DNA of 37,507 bases from an uncultured Collinsella sp. (GCA_959606065.1 CAUHHV010000023.1:1-37507), one strand, 5' to 3'; positions 16,744 to 26,093 are shown, counted from the stretch's first letter. The notes: generated by a model not told the origin, from the letters alone. Numbers and translations are program-made.

Positions 16744-18660
16744 CTAGGCGCGCTCCTCGATAGCACCGTTTCTATATGCATCGAGCAGTTGGCGTAGGTC
16801 CTGGATCTGGCTGCGGATCTTGGCGCCGGTATCGGTGTCGCTCACCATGCGGCGGCGGTCGGCCTCGTCAAAGCGGTTGGTCTCGCTTTCGATATCGATG
16901 TTGCGGGTGAGCGCCTCGGCAACGGTGGTAAAGGCCTGGTGCGACTTGAGGCGGCACCCTCGCGAGCTCGAGATAAGCGTGTAGCCGGCGATGCCCGTCT
17001 TGGGATGGTAAGCGCGGCAGAATCCGCCATCGATGACCAGCAGCTTGCCCTCGGCGCGGATGGGCTGCTCGCCCTTGGTGGTTTTAACGGGCGTGTGGCC
17101 GTTGATGATGTGACCGGTCGGTGAGCATGCCATGGGCGCGACGCCAAACTCGCGCATGATGTCGTCGCAGACCGAGGGCGACTTGGTAAGCGTAAAGTAC
17201 GGGTCCATCGGCTCGACCCAGGTGCTCTTGTCGGCGATATAGGCGCGCTCAAAGGTACGCACCAGGCGTCCGCTGGCGGGTGAGTTAAAGCCAATCCACA
17301 GGTACCACATCCAGTCGAGAGCGTCGCGGTCGCCCACGCGCCAGGCGCGGCGGGCGATGTGGTCGCAAAAATCGAGATAATCGCGGCCAGCGTGCCAGGT
17401 GCCCAGGCAGTTCATGCTGCTAAAGGTGCCGTCTTCGTTGAGCGGCACGCAGCCATGGAACAGCAGGTTGCCGTTGGCGACCTTGTACATCGAGCCGTGG
17501 GAATAGAGGAAATCGATATGGCGATGCAGGTGATCGGCGGTGACAAACTCGGACACGAGCTTGTCGATGATGTGCTGCTCTTGGGGCGTGAGCGAATAGG
17601 GGTCCGCCGGGTCGACGGTGGGGAAGTCGTTGGTCGTGAGCGGCCACACGCTGCCGTCGGCGAGCGTGACCGTGCCGGTGTCGTGATCGATTTTGTCGAG
17701 TAACAGGCGGTCGGTCATATCGAACTCGGGGTGGCGCTGGATAATCTGGCCCTCGAGCTTAAAGAGCAGCACGTTGATGGCCTTGATCAGCGGGGTGATG
17801 GGCTCACCGTCGGTGTAGGTGGCATCGGCAAAGGCGACAAGCTCACGCAGCGAGATGCCGTAGTCGTTCTCCAGGATCTCGTAATTGTCGTAGCGTAGGT
17901 TGTTGCGCAGCACCGTGGCGATGCAGGCGGGCTCACCGGCCGCAGCGCCCATCCACAGCAGGTCGTGGTTGCCCCACTGGATGTCGAGCGAATGGTAGGT
18001 GAGCAGGCGGTCCATAATCTTGGCCGCGCCGCCGCCGCGGTCGAAGATGTCGCCCACCAGGTGCAGGTGGTCGACGGCCAGGCGCTTGATGAGCGAGGCA
18101 AGCGACTCGATAAAGTCGTCAGCGCTGGCGGTCTCCAGTATGGACTCCACGATGCGCTCGTGATAGCGCACGCGATAGTTGTTCTCGTCCGGATGCGTGT
18201 GCAGCAGCTCGTCGATGATGTAGGCGTAATCGCGCGGGATGGCCTTACGCACCTTGGAGCGGGTATAGCGGCTCGAAAGCGAGCGGGCAACCACAATGAG
18301 TTGGTCGAGCATGGTCTTGTACCAGGTGGGCGAGTCCTCGTGCTGGCTGCGGACCAGCTCGATCTTCTCGCGCGGGTAGTAGATGAGCGTGCACAGCTCG
18401 CCCTTTTCGTCAAAGGTGAGCGTGTCGCCAAAGATCTCGTCGACATGCTCGCGTACGACGCCCGAGCAGTTGTTGAGGATGTGCATGAAGGCTTCGTATT
18501 CGCCATGCAGGTCGCTCATAAAGTGCTCGGTGCCCTTGGGCAGGTTGAGGATGGCCGAGAGATTGATGATCTCGGTAAACGCGGATTGCTCGGTGGGGAA
18601 CTGTCTCGACAGCAGGCGCAGATACTTGAAGTCTTGCGGATTGCGATCGAATGCGACCAT
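16744..18660 (-). CDS. fbp: Fructose-1,6-bisphosphatase class III
   Basis: A 638-residue class III FBPase, the long metallophosphoesterase-type enzyme typical of Firmicutes and relatives. It dephosphorylates fructose 1,6-bisphosphate in gluconeogenesis in the cytosol. Metal-binding motifs are SDLHGEYE (49-56), GDIFDRGG (204-211) and GNHDLLW (231-237), with INGHTPVKT further on. The length is normal for the class and no frame damage is seen. The start ATG 18660 has GGAAGG upstream. It is divergent from the DegV gene. TTGACG on the minus strand about 50 bases upstream could be a -35, but its -10 is not clear. Confidence 0.95.
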   Translation of the reverse strand: MVAFDRNPQDFKYLRLLSRQFPTEQSAFTEIINLSAILNLPKGTEHFMSDLHGEYEAFMHILNNCSGVVREHVDEIFGDTLTFDEKGELCTLIYYPREKIELVRSQHEDSPTWYKTMLDQLIVVARSLSSRYTRSKVRKAIPRDYAYIIDELLHTHPDENNYRVRYHERIVESILETASADDFIESLASLIKRLAVDHLHLVGDIFDRGGGAAKIMDRLLTYHSLDIQWGNHDLLWMGAAAGEPACIATVLRNNLRYDNYEILENDYGISLRELVAFADATYTDGEPITPLIKAINVLLFKLEGQIIQRHPEFDMTDRLLLDKIDHDTGTVTLADGSVWPLTTNDFPTVDPADPYSLTPQEQHIIDKLVSEFVTADHLHRHIDFLYSHGSMYKVANGNLLFHGCVPLNEDGTFSSMNCLGTWHAGRDYLDFCDHIARRAWRVGDRDALDWMWYLWIGFNSPASGRLVRTFERAYIADKSTWVEPMDPYFTLTKSPSVCDDIMREFGVAPMACSPTGHIINGHTPVKTTKGEQPIRAEGKLLVIDGGFCRAYHPKTGIAGYTLISSSRGCRLKSHQAFTTVAEALTRNIDIESETNRFDEADRRRMVSDTDTGAKIRSQIQDLRQLLDAYRNGAIEERA

Positions 18661-18980
18661 GAAACACCTTCCGATATGGTTGGTAAAACTGATAAAACAG
18701 CGTCAAGCGTTTACCAGTATGCGCCGGCTTTGTTTCGATTTTGCGCCGGCGGCTGAATTGTCGGCTGAACGGTTTGGTAAATCGATTTAGTTGAGGTAGA
18801 TATGGCGGTTGAGTGGAGACGAAGCGGGTGATTTTGCCCACGTTGGCCCATGGCGGGGATGAGGATGTTCATAATAAAGATATTCAATACAAACGGTTCG
18901 CATTGGTAAATAGTGGACATTTGTACCGTATTCACGCTTGCTGTGCGATAATTTGCGCAGCAATGAGTAAGGAGCCTCAT
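18661..18980. other. Divergent intergenic region, fbp / degV
   Basis: About 320 bases, more AT-rich than the flanking genes. It probably holds promoters for both genes. GATAAT at about 18948-18953 could be the -10 for the plus-strand DegV gene, and TTGACG on the minus strand could serve fbp. No gene or strong hairpin was found. Confidence 0.4.
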
Positions 18981-19871
18981 ATGAGTGATTTTGTCCTGAC
19001 CTGTGAATCTGCCGCCGACCGAACCCGTGAGTTCTTTGCGTCGCGCAATATCCCTGTCGTGGGTTTTCATTATGAGATCGACGATGTCGTCTATACGGAC
19101 GATCTGTATCAGTCGATTACGCCGGACGAGTTTTTTGCCCAGATTGCCGCGGGTGCCATGCCCAAGACGTCTCAGGTGAGCGTGGGTGAGTATAAGGAGT
19201 TTTGGGAGCCGATTGTTGCCGAGGGTAAAGACGTGCTGCACCTGACGTTGTCGTCGGGTATTTCGGGCACGTATGGATCGGCCTGCGTTGCGGCGCAGAT
19301 GCTCGCGGATCGCTATCCCCAAGGCGGCAAGGTGCGCGTCATCGATTCGCTGGCGGCGTCTTCGGGCTTTGGCCTGTTGCTGGAATATGCCGCCGACGTG
19401 CGCGATAGCGGCGCTTCGCTCGACGAGACGGCCGCTTGGATCGAGGAGCACAAGCTCAACCTGCACCACTGGTTCTTCTCGACCGATCTGTCGAGCTACC
19501 TGCGCGGCGGTCGCATTTCGGCTGCGAGTGCGATCATCGGCACGGCGCTTAAGATTTGCCCGCTTATGACGGTCGATTGCGACGGCAAGCTGTCGCCACG
19601 TGAGAAGATTCGCACTAAGAAGCGCGCGATTTCCGAGATGGCCAAGACCATGATGGCACACGTGCAGGACGGTGCGGATTATTCGGGTAAGTGCGTCATG
19701 TCGCACTCGGCGTGCCGCGAGGATGCCGAGGCAGTTGCGGCGCTGATCGAGGAACAGATTCCGCAGCTTAAAGGCAAGATTGAGATTAATAACATCGGTA
19801 CTCTGATTGGCTCGCATACCGGACCTGGTACGGTGGCGCTCTTCTTTATGGGCGACAAGCGCGTGGATTAG
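18981..19871 (+). CDS. DegV-family fatty-acid-binding protein
   Basis: A 296-residue DegV (FakB-like) cytosolic protein. The family binds a fatty acid and presents it to the FakA kinase for phospholipid synthesis. Family features are the N-terminal strand FVLTCESAADR, PKTSQVSVGEY (the conserved Thr-Ser of the ligand site), LSSGISGTYGSA and SHTGPGTVALFF near the end. The frame extends far upstream, but ATG 18981 has TAAGGAG at 6 bases and gives the normal DegV N-terminus. A second DegV gene lies at 33985 in this window. No fakA is present here. Confidence 0.9.
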   Translation: MSDFVLTCESAADRTREFFASRNIPVVGFHYEIDDVVYTDDLYQSITPDEFFAQIAAGAMPKTSQVSVGEYKEFWEPIVAEGKDVLHLTLSSGISGTYGSACVAAQMLADRYPQGGKVRVIDSLAASSGFGLLLEYAADVRDSGASLDETAAWIEEHKLNLHHWFFSTDLSSYLRGGRISAASAIIGTALKICPLMTVDCDGKLSPREKIRTKKRAISEMAKTMMAHVQDGADYSGKCVMSHSACREDAEAVAALIEEQIPQLKGKIEINNIGTLIGSHTGPGTVALFFMGDKRVD

Positions 19872-19933
19872 CGTTCGTGCGCTGACTGTCAGTTTTAACA
19901 GCTGCGCTTGTCACTCCTGACATTCGAAAACAG

Positions 19934-19968
19934 AAAAGGCCCGTCCCGTTGTTTGCGGGGCGGGCCTT
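19934..19968. terminator. Terminator between convergent genes
   Basis: A 13-bp stem (19936-19948 with 19956-19968, one G-T pair). On the minus strand it is followed by TTTTCTGTTTTC and serves the gene at 19979. It can also act on the plus-strand DegV transcript. Confidence 0.82.
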
Positions 19969-19978
19969 GCTGTTGCGG

Positions 19979-21070
19979 TTAGCGTTTCTTTCCGCGGAAG
20001 AAGAAGCCGTGCAGCGAGGGCTTGAGTCCGCGGTTGGCGCGACGTTCCTCGATATGATCGTGGATCGAAGCGACGCGCTCGATGACCTCGTCGGGAATCG
20101 GCACGTCGGGATTCATATTCTCGACCTGGCTGACCTCGGCGGCGGCGACCTGGTCGATAATGGGCACATCGTCGCGCGAGATGACAGGCGTGGCGTCTTC
20201 CTTCATCTTGCGGTAGCGCTGCATCATGTCGGTCTGCAGCTGCTGGGCCGAAGGCGGCGTCCAAATGATGGCGTTGGCGCCGGCGGCGATGGTCTCACGG
20301 ATGCTCTCGGGCGTCTTGCCGCCCGGTGCGATGAGCGGCAGGTTGGGATAGTGCTCGCGCAGCTCGCGCAGGACCTGGGGCGTGTTCTTGCCGGCCGCGA
20401 TGTTGAGGATCTTGGCTCCGGCGCGCACTTTGGCGTGAGCATCGTCGTCGCAACGTACGACCGTGGCGATGACGGGGATGTCGGCGATGTTGGTGATGTG
20501 CTCGATCATTTCGGCAGTGGCAGGGGAGTTGACCACACAGCCCGCCGCGCCCTGCATCTCGGAGACGGCTGCCATCTGTACGGAGCGCTTACCGGTCGTA
20601 GTTCCGCCGCCCACGCCTACAAAGACCGGGCACTCGGCAACGGTCAACAACGCCTGCGTAATGGCCGGCTGTGGCGTGAAGGGGTAAACGGCAAAGACGG
20701 CATCGGCGTTGGAGTTGCGGATGACCGCGACGTCGGTGGTGTAGATAAGCGACTTGATGCGACGACCGAAGAGCGTAAAGCCGCTGGCCTCCTCGATCTC
20801 ATCGGGCATGCGGAGAGCCGCCTTGCGCAGACGCCCGTCGATGGGCAGCGGCTCCATGGGCAAAAGGCCGTTGGGAGTTACGGCCACCTGGGGCTCGGTA
20901 AATTCGTCTGCAAGTTCGACCTCGGAAAAATCGACCGAGGCGACGATGTCCTCGTGAACCTCGGCGGGAACATCGATGGGGGCTTGGTCGTTTGCCGTGA
21001 CCGGCGTGTCGAAGGAGCTGGTGCCGACGAAGGCGTCGACGCGCTCGTTTAGGTCGTTGAGGGTATCCAT
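19979..21070 (-). CDS. Predicted TIM-barrel protein of unknown function
   Basis: A 363-residue cytosolic protein. The first 75 residues are acidic and low complexity. The core (about 80-300) has a barrel-like rhythm: KSLIYTTDVAVI, ADAVFAVYPF, CPVFVGVGGGTTTGKRS, IPVIATVVRCDDD, AKILNIAAG, LPLIAPGGKTPESI and ANAIIWTPPS. The GVGGGTTTG and APGGKTPES stretches look like phosphate-binding loops of ribulose-phosphate-type barrels. From memory, related proteins in clostridia carry the vague label hydrolase. The C-terminus is basic and charged. It is monocistronic with its own terminator. I assign no reaction. Confidence 0.8.
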   Translation of the reverse strand: MDTLNDLNERVDAFVGTSSFDTPVTANDQAPIDVPAEVHEDIVASVDFSEVELADEFTEPQVAVTPNGLLPMEPLPIDGRLRKAALRMPDEIEEASGFTLFGRRIKSLIYTTDVAVIRNSNADAVFAVYPFTPQPAITQALLTVAECPVFVGVGGGTTTGKRSVQMAAVSEMQGAAGCVVNSPATAEMIEHITNIADIPVIATVVRCDDDAHAKVRAGAKILNIAAGKNTPQVLRELREHYPNLPLIAPGGKTPESIRETIAAGANAIIWTPPSAQQLQTDMMQRYRKMKEDATPVISRDDVPIIDQVAAAEVSQVENMNPDVPIPDEVIERVASIHDHIEERRANRGLKPSLHGFFFRGKKR

Positions 21071-21261
21071 GGATCCTCGATTCTATGCGATGGTGGCCTG
21101 CAAGGTGCCGGCAGCGTTGTGCTTGCTAAATCGTTTGACGAGTTGATTTTTCCCCGCCGTGCCATCCGTTAGACCGAAGGGCCGGCGAACGTGAAGGAGC
21201 TGTGGTGGCGGGTATTGAGGTGCTATCTTGAAAGTCCCGTTTAAAAGAGAGGTGACGCGGA

Positions 21262-21411
21262 ATGGAATTTACAGCAATGTTGGGCTCGATTGGCCTGTGT
21301 GTGGGCGCAATCGTAGCCGCCGCGGTCATCTACTTTGTGGTTACGGCCATTAAAGGCAAAAGAGCCGAGCGCAAGGAACGTGAGACACTTAAGCAGCACC
21401 GTGACCAGTAG
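21262..21411 (+). CDS. 49-residue single-pass membrane protein
   Basis: A short protein, MEFTAMLGSIGLCVGAIV continuing into a membrane helix of about 22 residues, then a strongly basic tail (KGKRAERKERETLKQHRDQ). AGAGAGGTGACG lies upstream of ATG 21262 at acceptable distance. The arrangement (N-out helix, basic cytoplasmic tail) is that of many small inner-membrane proteins. It is flanked by divergent and convergent genes and is probably its own transcript. Function unknown. Confidence 0.6.
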   Translation: MEFTAMLGSIGLCVGAIVAAAVIYFVVTAIKGKRAERKERETLKQHRDQ

Positions 21412-21456
21412 GACAAGCGCGCACAGAGATAGCTTGTTGAGTTTTGAATCCGTGCG

Positions 21457-22560
21457 CTAGCTGCGTTTTCGGATCAAGGCGATGTAGAAGCCCTCAAAGT
21501 CGCGGCTGGGCGGAATGGTCAGCGTGCCGGGCATACCGTTGGCGATGGACGAGACGTGGCCGGCGGCGATGGCCTCGGTGAGGGCGTTGCTCTCGACGCG
21601 TGGCTCTTCGCCAGCTTCCTGGGCGCGGCGCTTTTCACTTTCGCTCGGCGTGCCATCGAGGGGGATAAGCTCGCAGTCCATGTGCTTGTCGAGGGCCTCT
21701 TGCAAGGCGTCCTCGTTTTCCTGCGGCAAGATCGAACAAGTCGAATAGACGAGCGTGCCGCCCGGTTTGAGGGCTCCCATGGCGCGATCCAGAAGTGCTC
21801 GCTGCGAGCGGGCGCACTTGCCGAGCAACTGCTCGGTGAGGCCGCGCAGACTCTTCTCGTTGCCGCTGATGACGGTGCCCGTACCGGTGCAGGGGGCGTC
21901 GAGCAGGATGCGGTCAAAGCGGAAGAACTCGTCGAGCTCGCGTGCGTCGATGCGCATGACGGGCACGTTTTTTGCGCCTTGGCGGTGGAGGTTGGCTTCG
22001 AGCTTCTCGGCGCGGGGAATGCTCATCTCGCAGGCGGTAAGGTGCGCCTGCCCCTGCGTGAGGGCGGCGATCTGCGTCGTCTTGCCGCCGGGGGCCGCGC
22101 ACATGTCCAGGATGTCCTCGCCGGCCTGGGCGCCCAAGACCAACGGCGGCATCATGGACGACAGACTTTGCAAGTAGATCTTGCCGTCGCGGTAGATGTC
22201 GAGGTCCCACAGGTCGGAAACCTGGGCGTCGGGCAGGATGAAGGCATCTGGGTACCAAGCGACGGTTTGGTGGGCGATGCCGGCTGCGTCGAGCGCGGCG
22301 GCGATGTCCTCGGCGGTCGCCTTGAGCGTGTTGGTGCGCAGCGTGACCGGGCGTGTGGCCGCGGCGCCGAAGCCCCCGATCATGAGCTCGGCATCGGCAG
22401 GCGTATAGGCGCCGGCAACCGTGTCGACCATAAAGCGCGGCAGGTCGGCAGCGCAGGGGAGGGCGGCAAGCTGGTCGGAAAGCTCGGTGGCGGCAAACTG
22501 CCTGAGCTTGAGCTCGGCCTTGACCTGCTTTTTCTGCTTACGACGACGCGGCTTGGACAT
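21457..22560 (-). CDS. RNA m5C methyltransferase, NOL1/NOP2/Sun (RsmB/RsmF) family
   Basis: A 367-residue SAM-dependent cytosine-5 RNA methyltransferase, probably acting on 16S rRNA. A basic start (SKPRRRKQKKQ) is followed by an N-terminal RNA-binding part and a Rossmann methylase with DMCAAPGGKT (SAM loop), LLDAPCTGTGT (motif IV Pro-Cys) and VYSTCSILPQENED (motif VI Thr-Cys, nucleophile). It lacks the C-terminal PUA-type extension of long RsmF proteins. It lies 36 bases downstream of the methionyl-tRNA synthetase gene on the same strand, so the two form a translation-related operon. Confidence 0.9.
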   Translation of the reverse strand: MSKPRRRKQKKQVKAELKLRQFAATELSDQLAALPCAADLPRFMVDTVAGAYTPADAELMIGGFGAAATRPVTLRTNTLKATAEDIAAALDAAGIAHQTVAWYPDAFILPDAQVSDLWDLDIYRDGKIYLQSLSSMMPPLVLGAQAGEDILDMCAAPGGKTTQIAALTQGQAHLTACEMSIPRAEKLEANLHRQGAKNVPVMRIDARELDEFFRFDRILLDAPCTGTGTVISGNEKSLRGLTEQLLGKCARSQRALLDRAMGALKPGGTLVYSTCSILPQENEDALQEALDKHMDCELIPLDGTPSESEKRRAQEAGEEPRVESNALTEAIAAGHVSSIANGMPGTLTIPPSRDFEGFYIALIRKRS

Positions 22561-22596
22561 CCGTCTTTCCTTCCCATTCCATTACATGTCGAGTGT

Positions 22597-24747
22597 TTAG
22601 TACTGGCTCTCGTGCTTGCTAAAGAAGTCGAAGCGCGGGGGCAGCGGCTTCACGCGGTGCTCGCCGGGCTTCTCGCCCAGGATCTCCACGAACTCGTCCG
22701 TGGAGGCAAAGATGTTATCCCAGCTAAAGAAAGCGACCGGGTCGACGTCGAAGTACTCGCAGATGAGCTCGCAGCCGGCCGGCACAATACCGTGCATCAG
22801 GACGGTCGCCACGCGCAGCTCGGTAAAGGCGTCGACAAGGGCCTGCGTCATCGCGGCGTTTGCCTCGTTACCCTCGAGCTTGTTGGCGGCCTTGGAAGCG
22901 TCGCTCCAGCGCTTGTTGGCGGCGCGCAGGTAGTCGTCACACACGGCAAGCGCGCGGTGCGTCTCGAACTTGTACATGGCCTGCTCAAAGGCGAGGGCTG
23001 CCTGCTGGGCGGCTTCGACCACGGTGTCAGAAGCGGCACCGGCGGGGATGCAGCCGTTGCGGTAGGGGCTCTCGTCGCCTTCCTTGACGGCGACGCCGTA
23101 GAAGCAGCTGCGGGCCAGACGGTTGAACACGCCGGTCAAAAGGGCGCTCTCCTTAAGGGCCGGGTCGATAACGCGCTTGTCGTCGCAGGCGCGTACCTCG
23201 TTGCCGTCCTTGTCCTTGCCGGTCACACGCGTGTCGTATGCCTTGGGGCTAAAGCTCACCGGCTTTTCGGATAGGCCGAGCGACAGCCAGTGCGCGCGCA
23301 TCTGCTCGCAGGTGTAGTGGTTGAGCAGGTCGTCTGCCGGCGGGGGAGGCGTCTGCGAGGACGAGCTGGCCTTTTTGCCCATGTAGAGCAGGTGGTAGCA
23401 GGCGCTGACGGTGCTCTGCGTGAGGTCCCAGCCCAGGGCCTCCCACATGGCGGTCTGCGCGATGCAGTAGAAATAGATGTTGTCCTGACCGATGAACTGG
23501 TAAATCTGAGCGTCGTCAGAGCACCACCAGTCGCGCCAGTCGAGCGAGCTGTGCTGGTAGGTGGGTGCGGGCACCTGCGTGGAGTCGGCGGCGGGCTCGC
23601 CCATGAGGGCGGCATCCTGGGCGGCGACGCCCTCGGTCACGCCGGCGGCCTTGGCATCGCGCGCGAGCACGGTACGCGTATAGCTGATGGGCGCCCACAG
23701 GCTCTCGGGCCAGCACCAGCAGGTGACGTCGGAGACGCCATCGACCTCGGGCACCGGAACGCCCCAGTCGATGTTGCCGGTGATGCGGAAGGGCACGAGT
23801 GCCTTGCCGCTGCGGAAGCGCACGCCACCGTTGGCGAGCACCGCGTGGGCGTCGTCGCGCTCCTTCCAGCTGGGGAAGGTGACGGTAAAGCTGCTCTTGT
23901 TGCCCTCGGGCTCCAGCACGGTGTGCTCGGGGAGCTGGTCCTCGACGGCATCGAAGGCCTCGCGGAACTTGTTCTGGATGTAGAGCTGAGCCGGCAGCAG
24001 CCACTCCTCCATGGTCTTGGAGACCACGGAGCGAACCTGCGGGTTCTGGGCGAGCTTGGCGGTGTAGGTCTTCATAAAGTCGAGGTAGGCCGGCAGGTCA
24101 AAGTAGAGATTGTCGACCGGGCGCAGCTCGGGCACCTCGCCGGTGAGCTGGCTCTTGGGCGCGATGAGCTCCTCGGGCTCAAACTGGTGGCCCAGATCGC
24201 ACTCGTCGGCATAAGCCTTCTCGGACTTGCAGCCCTGGATGGGGCAGCGGCCGATGACCTGGCGGCCGTTGAGGAACGTGCCGGCCTTGGCATCGTAGAA
24301 CTGCAGCGTGGAGCGCTTGGAGATGGTGCCCTGCTCGTGCAGGCGCTCGATAATCTCCGCGGTCACCTCGTTGTGAATCTGCGCAGCCGGCTCAAGGCCC
24401 GAGCCGCCGTAGATGTCGCAGCTGATGTTGTAGTTGTTGAGGGTCGCGGCCTGGCGGGAGTGATTGGACTCGACATACTCGCCGATGGACTTGTCGTAGC
24501 CCTCGTTCTCCTTGAGCTTGCGGTAGCTCTCCATGATGGGCGAACCGTAGCAGTCGGTGCCCGAGGTGAAGATGACGTTTTCGCGGCCCAGGCGGTCGCG
24601 CAGGAAGCGGGCGAAGAAGTCGGCCGGGACAAAGACGCCGCCGACGTGGCCAAAGTGCAGACCCTTGTTGCCGTAGGGCTCGCCGGCGGTAACGATGGCG
24701 CGGCGCGGCCAGCTGGGACGGTCGTTCATGGAGTATTTGGATGCCAT
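22597..24747 (-). CDS. Methionyl-tRNA synthetase-like class I ligase, degenerate KMSKS
   Basis: A 716-residue class I tRNA synthetase closest in layout to MetRS. The Rossmann fold has HFGH (31-34, the HIGH signature). A connective region holds a CPIQGC...ADECDLGH zinc knuckle, then DNLYFDL, ITGNIDWGVPVP, CWCWPESLWAPISY and FIGQDNIYFYCI, followed by a helical anticodon domain. The KMSKS position reads GKKASSSSQTPPPP (458-471), so the loop is K-A-S-S-S and its second Lys is missing. ATG 24747 has AAGGAG at the correct distance; the frame is open further upstream. It may be the housekeeping MetRS or a paralogue, and this window cannot decide. Confidence 0.85.
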   Translation of the reverse strand: MASKYSMNDRPSWPRRAIVTAGEPYGNKGLHFGHVGGVFVPADFFARFLRDRLGRENVIFTSGTDCYGSPIMESYRKLKENEGYDKSIGEYVESNHSRQAATLNNYNISCDIYGGSGLEPAAQIHNEVTAEIIERLHEQGTISKRSTLQFYDAKAGTFLNGRQVIGRCPIQGCKSEKAYADECDLGHQFEPEELIAPKSQLTGEVPELRPVDNLYFDLPAYLDFMKTYTAKLAQNPQVRSVVSKTMEEWLLPAQLYIQNKFREAFDAVEDQLPEHTVLEPEGNKSSFTVTFPSWKERDDAHAVLANGGVRFRSGKALVPFRITGNIDWGVPVPEVDGVSDVTCWCWPESLWAPISYTRTVLARDAKAAGVTEGVAAQDAALMGEPAADSTQVPAPTYQHSSLDWRDWWCSDDAQIYQFIGQDNIYFYCIAQTAMWEALGWDLTQSTVSACYHLLYMGKKASSSSQTPPPPADDLLNHYTCEQMRAHWLSLGLSEKPVSFSPKAYDTRVTGKDKDGNEVRACDDKRVIDPALKESALLTGVFNRLARSCFYGVAVKEGDESPYRNGCIPAGAASDTVVEAAQQAALAFEQAMYKFETHRALAVCDDYLRAANKRWSDASKAANKLEGNEANAAMTQALVDAFTELRVATVLMHGIVPAGCELICEYFDVDPVAFFSWDNIFASTDEFVEILGEKPGEHRVKPLPPRFDFFSKHESQY

Positions 24748-24880
24748 GGGACTCCTTCGCATATAGGTAAGAGCGCGGCCGGGCACGGGGTTCGGCGGCG
24801 CGGTGGTCAATTCGTGCATATCGTTCGACATTATCGCACATGCGGGCGGGTGCGTGGCAGGGGCGCTATCCTAAGATGCT

Positions 24881-25450
24881 ATGAATGAGATTTCCAACAT
24901 ACATGCGTTTGAAGACGAGGATTTTCTGCACGCCTGCTTTGTGTGGGGGATGGTCGTAGTCGGCGTGTTTGCCGTGTGCCTGGTGCCGGTGTTTATGCTG
25001 CTGGGCGGACCTGCAGACTTGGATGCGGCTGACGCGGGCGGCTGGATGGCGGTCTTGGGCTGGATAGTCGGCTTGGCTGCGGTCTCAATGGCGTCGTTTG
25101 CCGTGCACGAGCTGGTGCATGCGGTGTTTTTTAAGCTGCTGGCGCCTGCGGGCGCGCAGGTGACCTTTGGCGCGAATCGTGAGACGGCGATGATCTATGC
25201 CTGCGCCGAGGGCGTTGTGTATTCGCGCCGGCGGTACATGGCGGTTTGCCTGGCGCCGACGGTTGTTGTGACGACAGCATTTGCCCTGGGGTTTGCGTTC
25301 TCGGACTATCCACTGCTGTGCTACCTGGCGGCTGGTCTGCACCTTTCGGGATGCACGGGCGACTGGTATTACGTGCGGACGATCCTGCGCGACCGCCGCA
25401 TTGCCGCCTGCGAGGACACGTCCTTTGGCGTGCGCTTTTTCGCAAAGTAG
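24881..25450 (+). CDS. DUF3267-type membrane protein with HExxH
   Basis: A 189-residue membrane protein with about four predicted helices. HELVH (76-80) sits at the end of the second helix, an HExxH zinc-site pattern. YSRRRYMAVCLAPTVV, a hydrophobic segment and GCTGDWYYV follow, as in DUF3267 proteins, which are putative intramembrane or membrane-associated metallopeptidases of unknown substrate. ATG 24881 has only a weak ribosome site. It is divergent from the MetRS gene and precedes queH by about 67 bases. Confidence 0.8.
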   Translation: MNEISNIHAFEDEDFLHACFVWGMVVVGVFAVCLVPVFMLLGGPADLDAADAGGWMAVLGWIVGLAAVSMASFAVHELVHAVFFKLLAPAGAQVTFGANRETAMIYACAEGVVYSRRRYMAVCLAPTVVVTTAFALGFAFSDYPLLCYLAAGLHLSGCTGDWYYVRTILRDRRIAACEDTSFGVRFFAK

Positions 25451-25511
25451 TCTTTTTGGGACGGGGCTATTTTAGCTGCCATGATGTCGGTGTGAGTTTT
25501 CTGGGACGGGG
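25450..25511 (+). repeat. Direct repeat TTTTnGGGACGGGG flanking the queH leader
   Basis: Two copies of a TTTT(T/C)(T)GGGACGGGG motif, about 25452-25466 and 25497-25511, lie between the DUF3267 gene and queH. The second copy provides the G-rich ribosome site of queH. They resemble the GGGGACGT cores of the hairpin repeats further downstream (27550, 27663, 30818). Confidence 0.5.
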
Positions 25512-25517
25512 ATGTCG

Positions 25518-26093
25518 ATGAAGTCGTTGTTGCTGCATGCGTGCTGTGCACCATGCTCGCTTGAGCCGGTTCGCCTGCTGCGCGAGGAGGGGTTTGAGCC
25601 CACGATTTGCTGGACCAATCCCAATATTCAACCGCGCGATGAATGGCAGCGTCGTTTGGACGAGCTGCGCCGGTGGTGTGCCGACGGCGACATCGAGCTC
25701 ATCGAGGCCGGGGAGGACCGCGAACGCTGGGAGACCGGCGTGGCCCCGTTGGGTGCCGATCGTCCCCGTCGCTGTCGCGTGTGCTATGCCTTGCGCTTGG
25801 CCGAGGCATGCCGCGTTGCCCAGGAGCGCGGGTTTGAATATGTGGGTACGACGCTCGCCGTCTCGCCGTACCAGCTGTTCGACACGTGTAATGATGTGCT
25901 TGAGCGCTTGGCCGCCGCCCGCGGGCTCACCCCGGTGATTCGCGATTTTCGCCCGTATTATCCCGAGGCCACGCGTCGTTCGCGCGAGCTGGGCATGTAT
26001 CGGCAGAACTACTGTGGCTGCCGCTTTTCGGCCGTTGAGGCGGCCATGGACCGCGCCCGCATCCGCGACGAGCGCAAAGCGTCCAAAAAGTAG
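25518..26093 (+). CDS. queH: Epoxyqueuosine reductase QueH
   Basis: A 191-residue QueH (DUF208), the cytosolic iron-sulfur enzyme that reduces epoxyqueuosine to queuosine in tRNA, a non-homologous replacement for QueG. The Cys motifs are LHACCAPC (Cys9, Cys10, Cys13), RCRVC (Cys86, Cys89) and NYCGC (Cys166, Cys168). ATG 25518 is preferred over ATG 25512 because GGGACGGGG is then correctly spaced. It lies 64 bases before queA, whose product is its substrate, with tgt 5 kb further on. Confidence 0.93.
   Translation: MKSLLLHACCAPCSLEPVRLLREEGFEPTICWTNPNIQPRDEWQRRLDELRRWCADGDIELIEAGEDRERWETGVAPLGADRPRRCRVCYALRLAEACRVAQERGFEYVGTTLAVSPYQLFDTCNDVLERLAAARGLTPVIRDFRPYYPEATRRSRELGMYRQNYCGCRFSAVEAAMDRARIRDERKASKK

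Noticed and set aside
21556..24888. Two long plus-strand frames (21556-23274 and 23290-24888)
   Set aside because: They are antisense to the methyltransferase and MetRS genes, which have clear family motifs. GC-rich codon bias leaves the antisense frames open.
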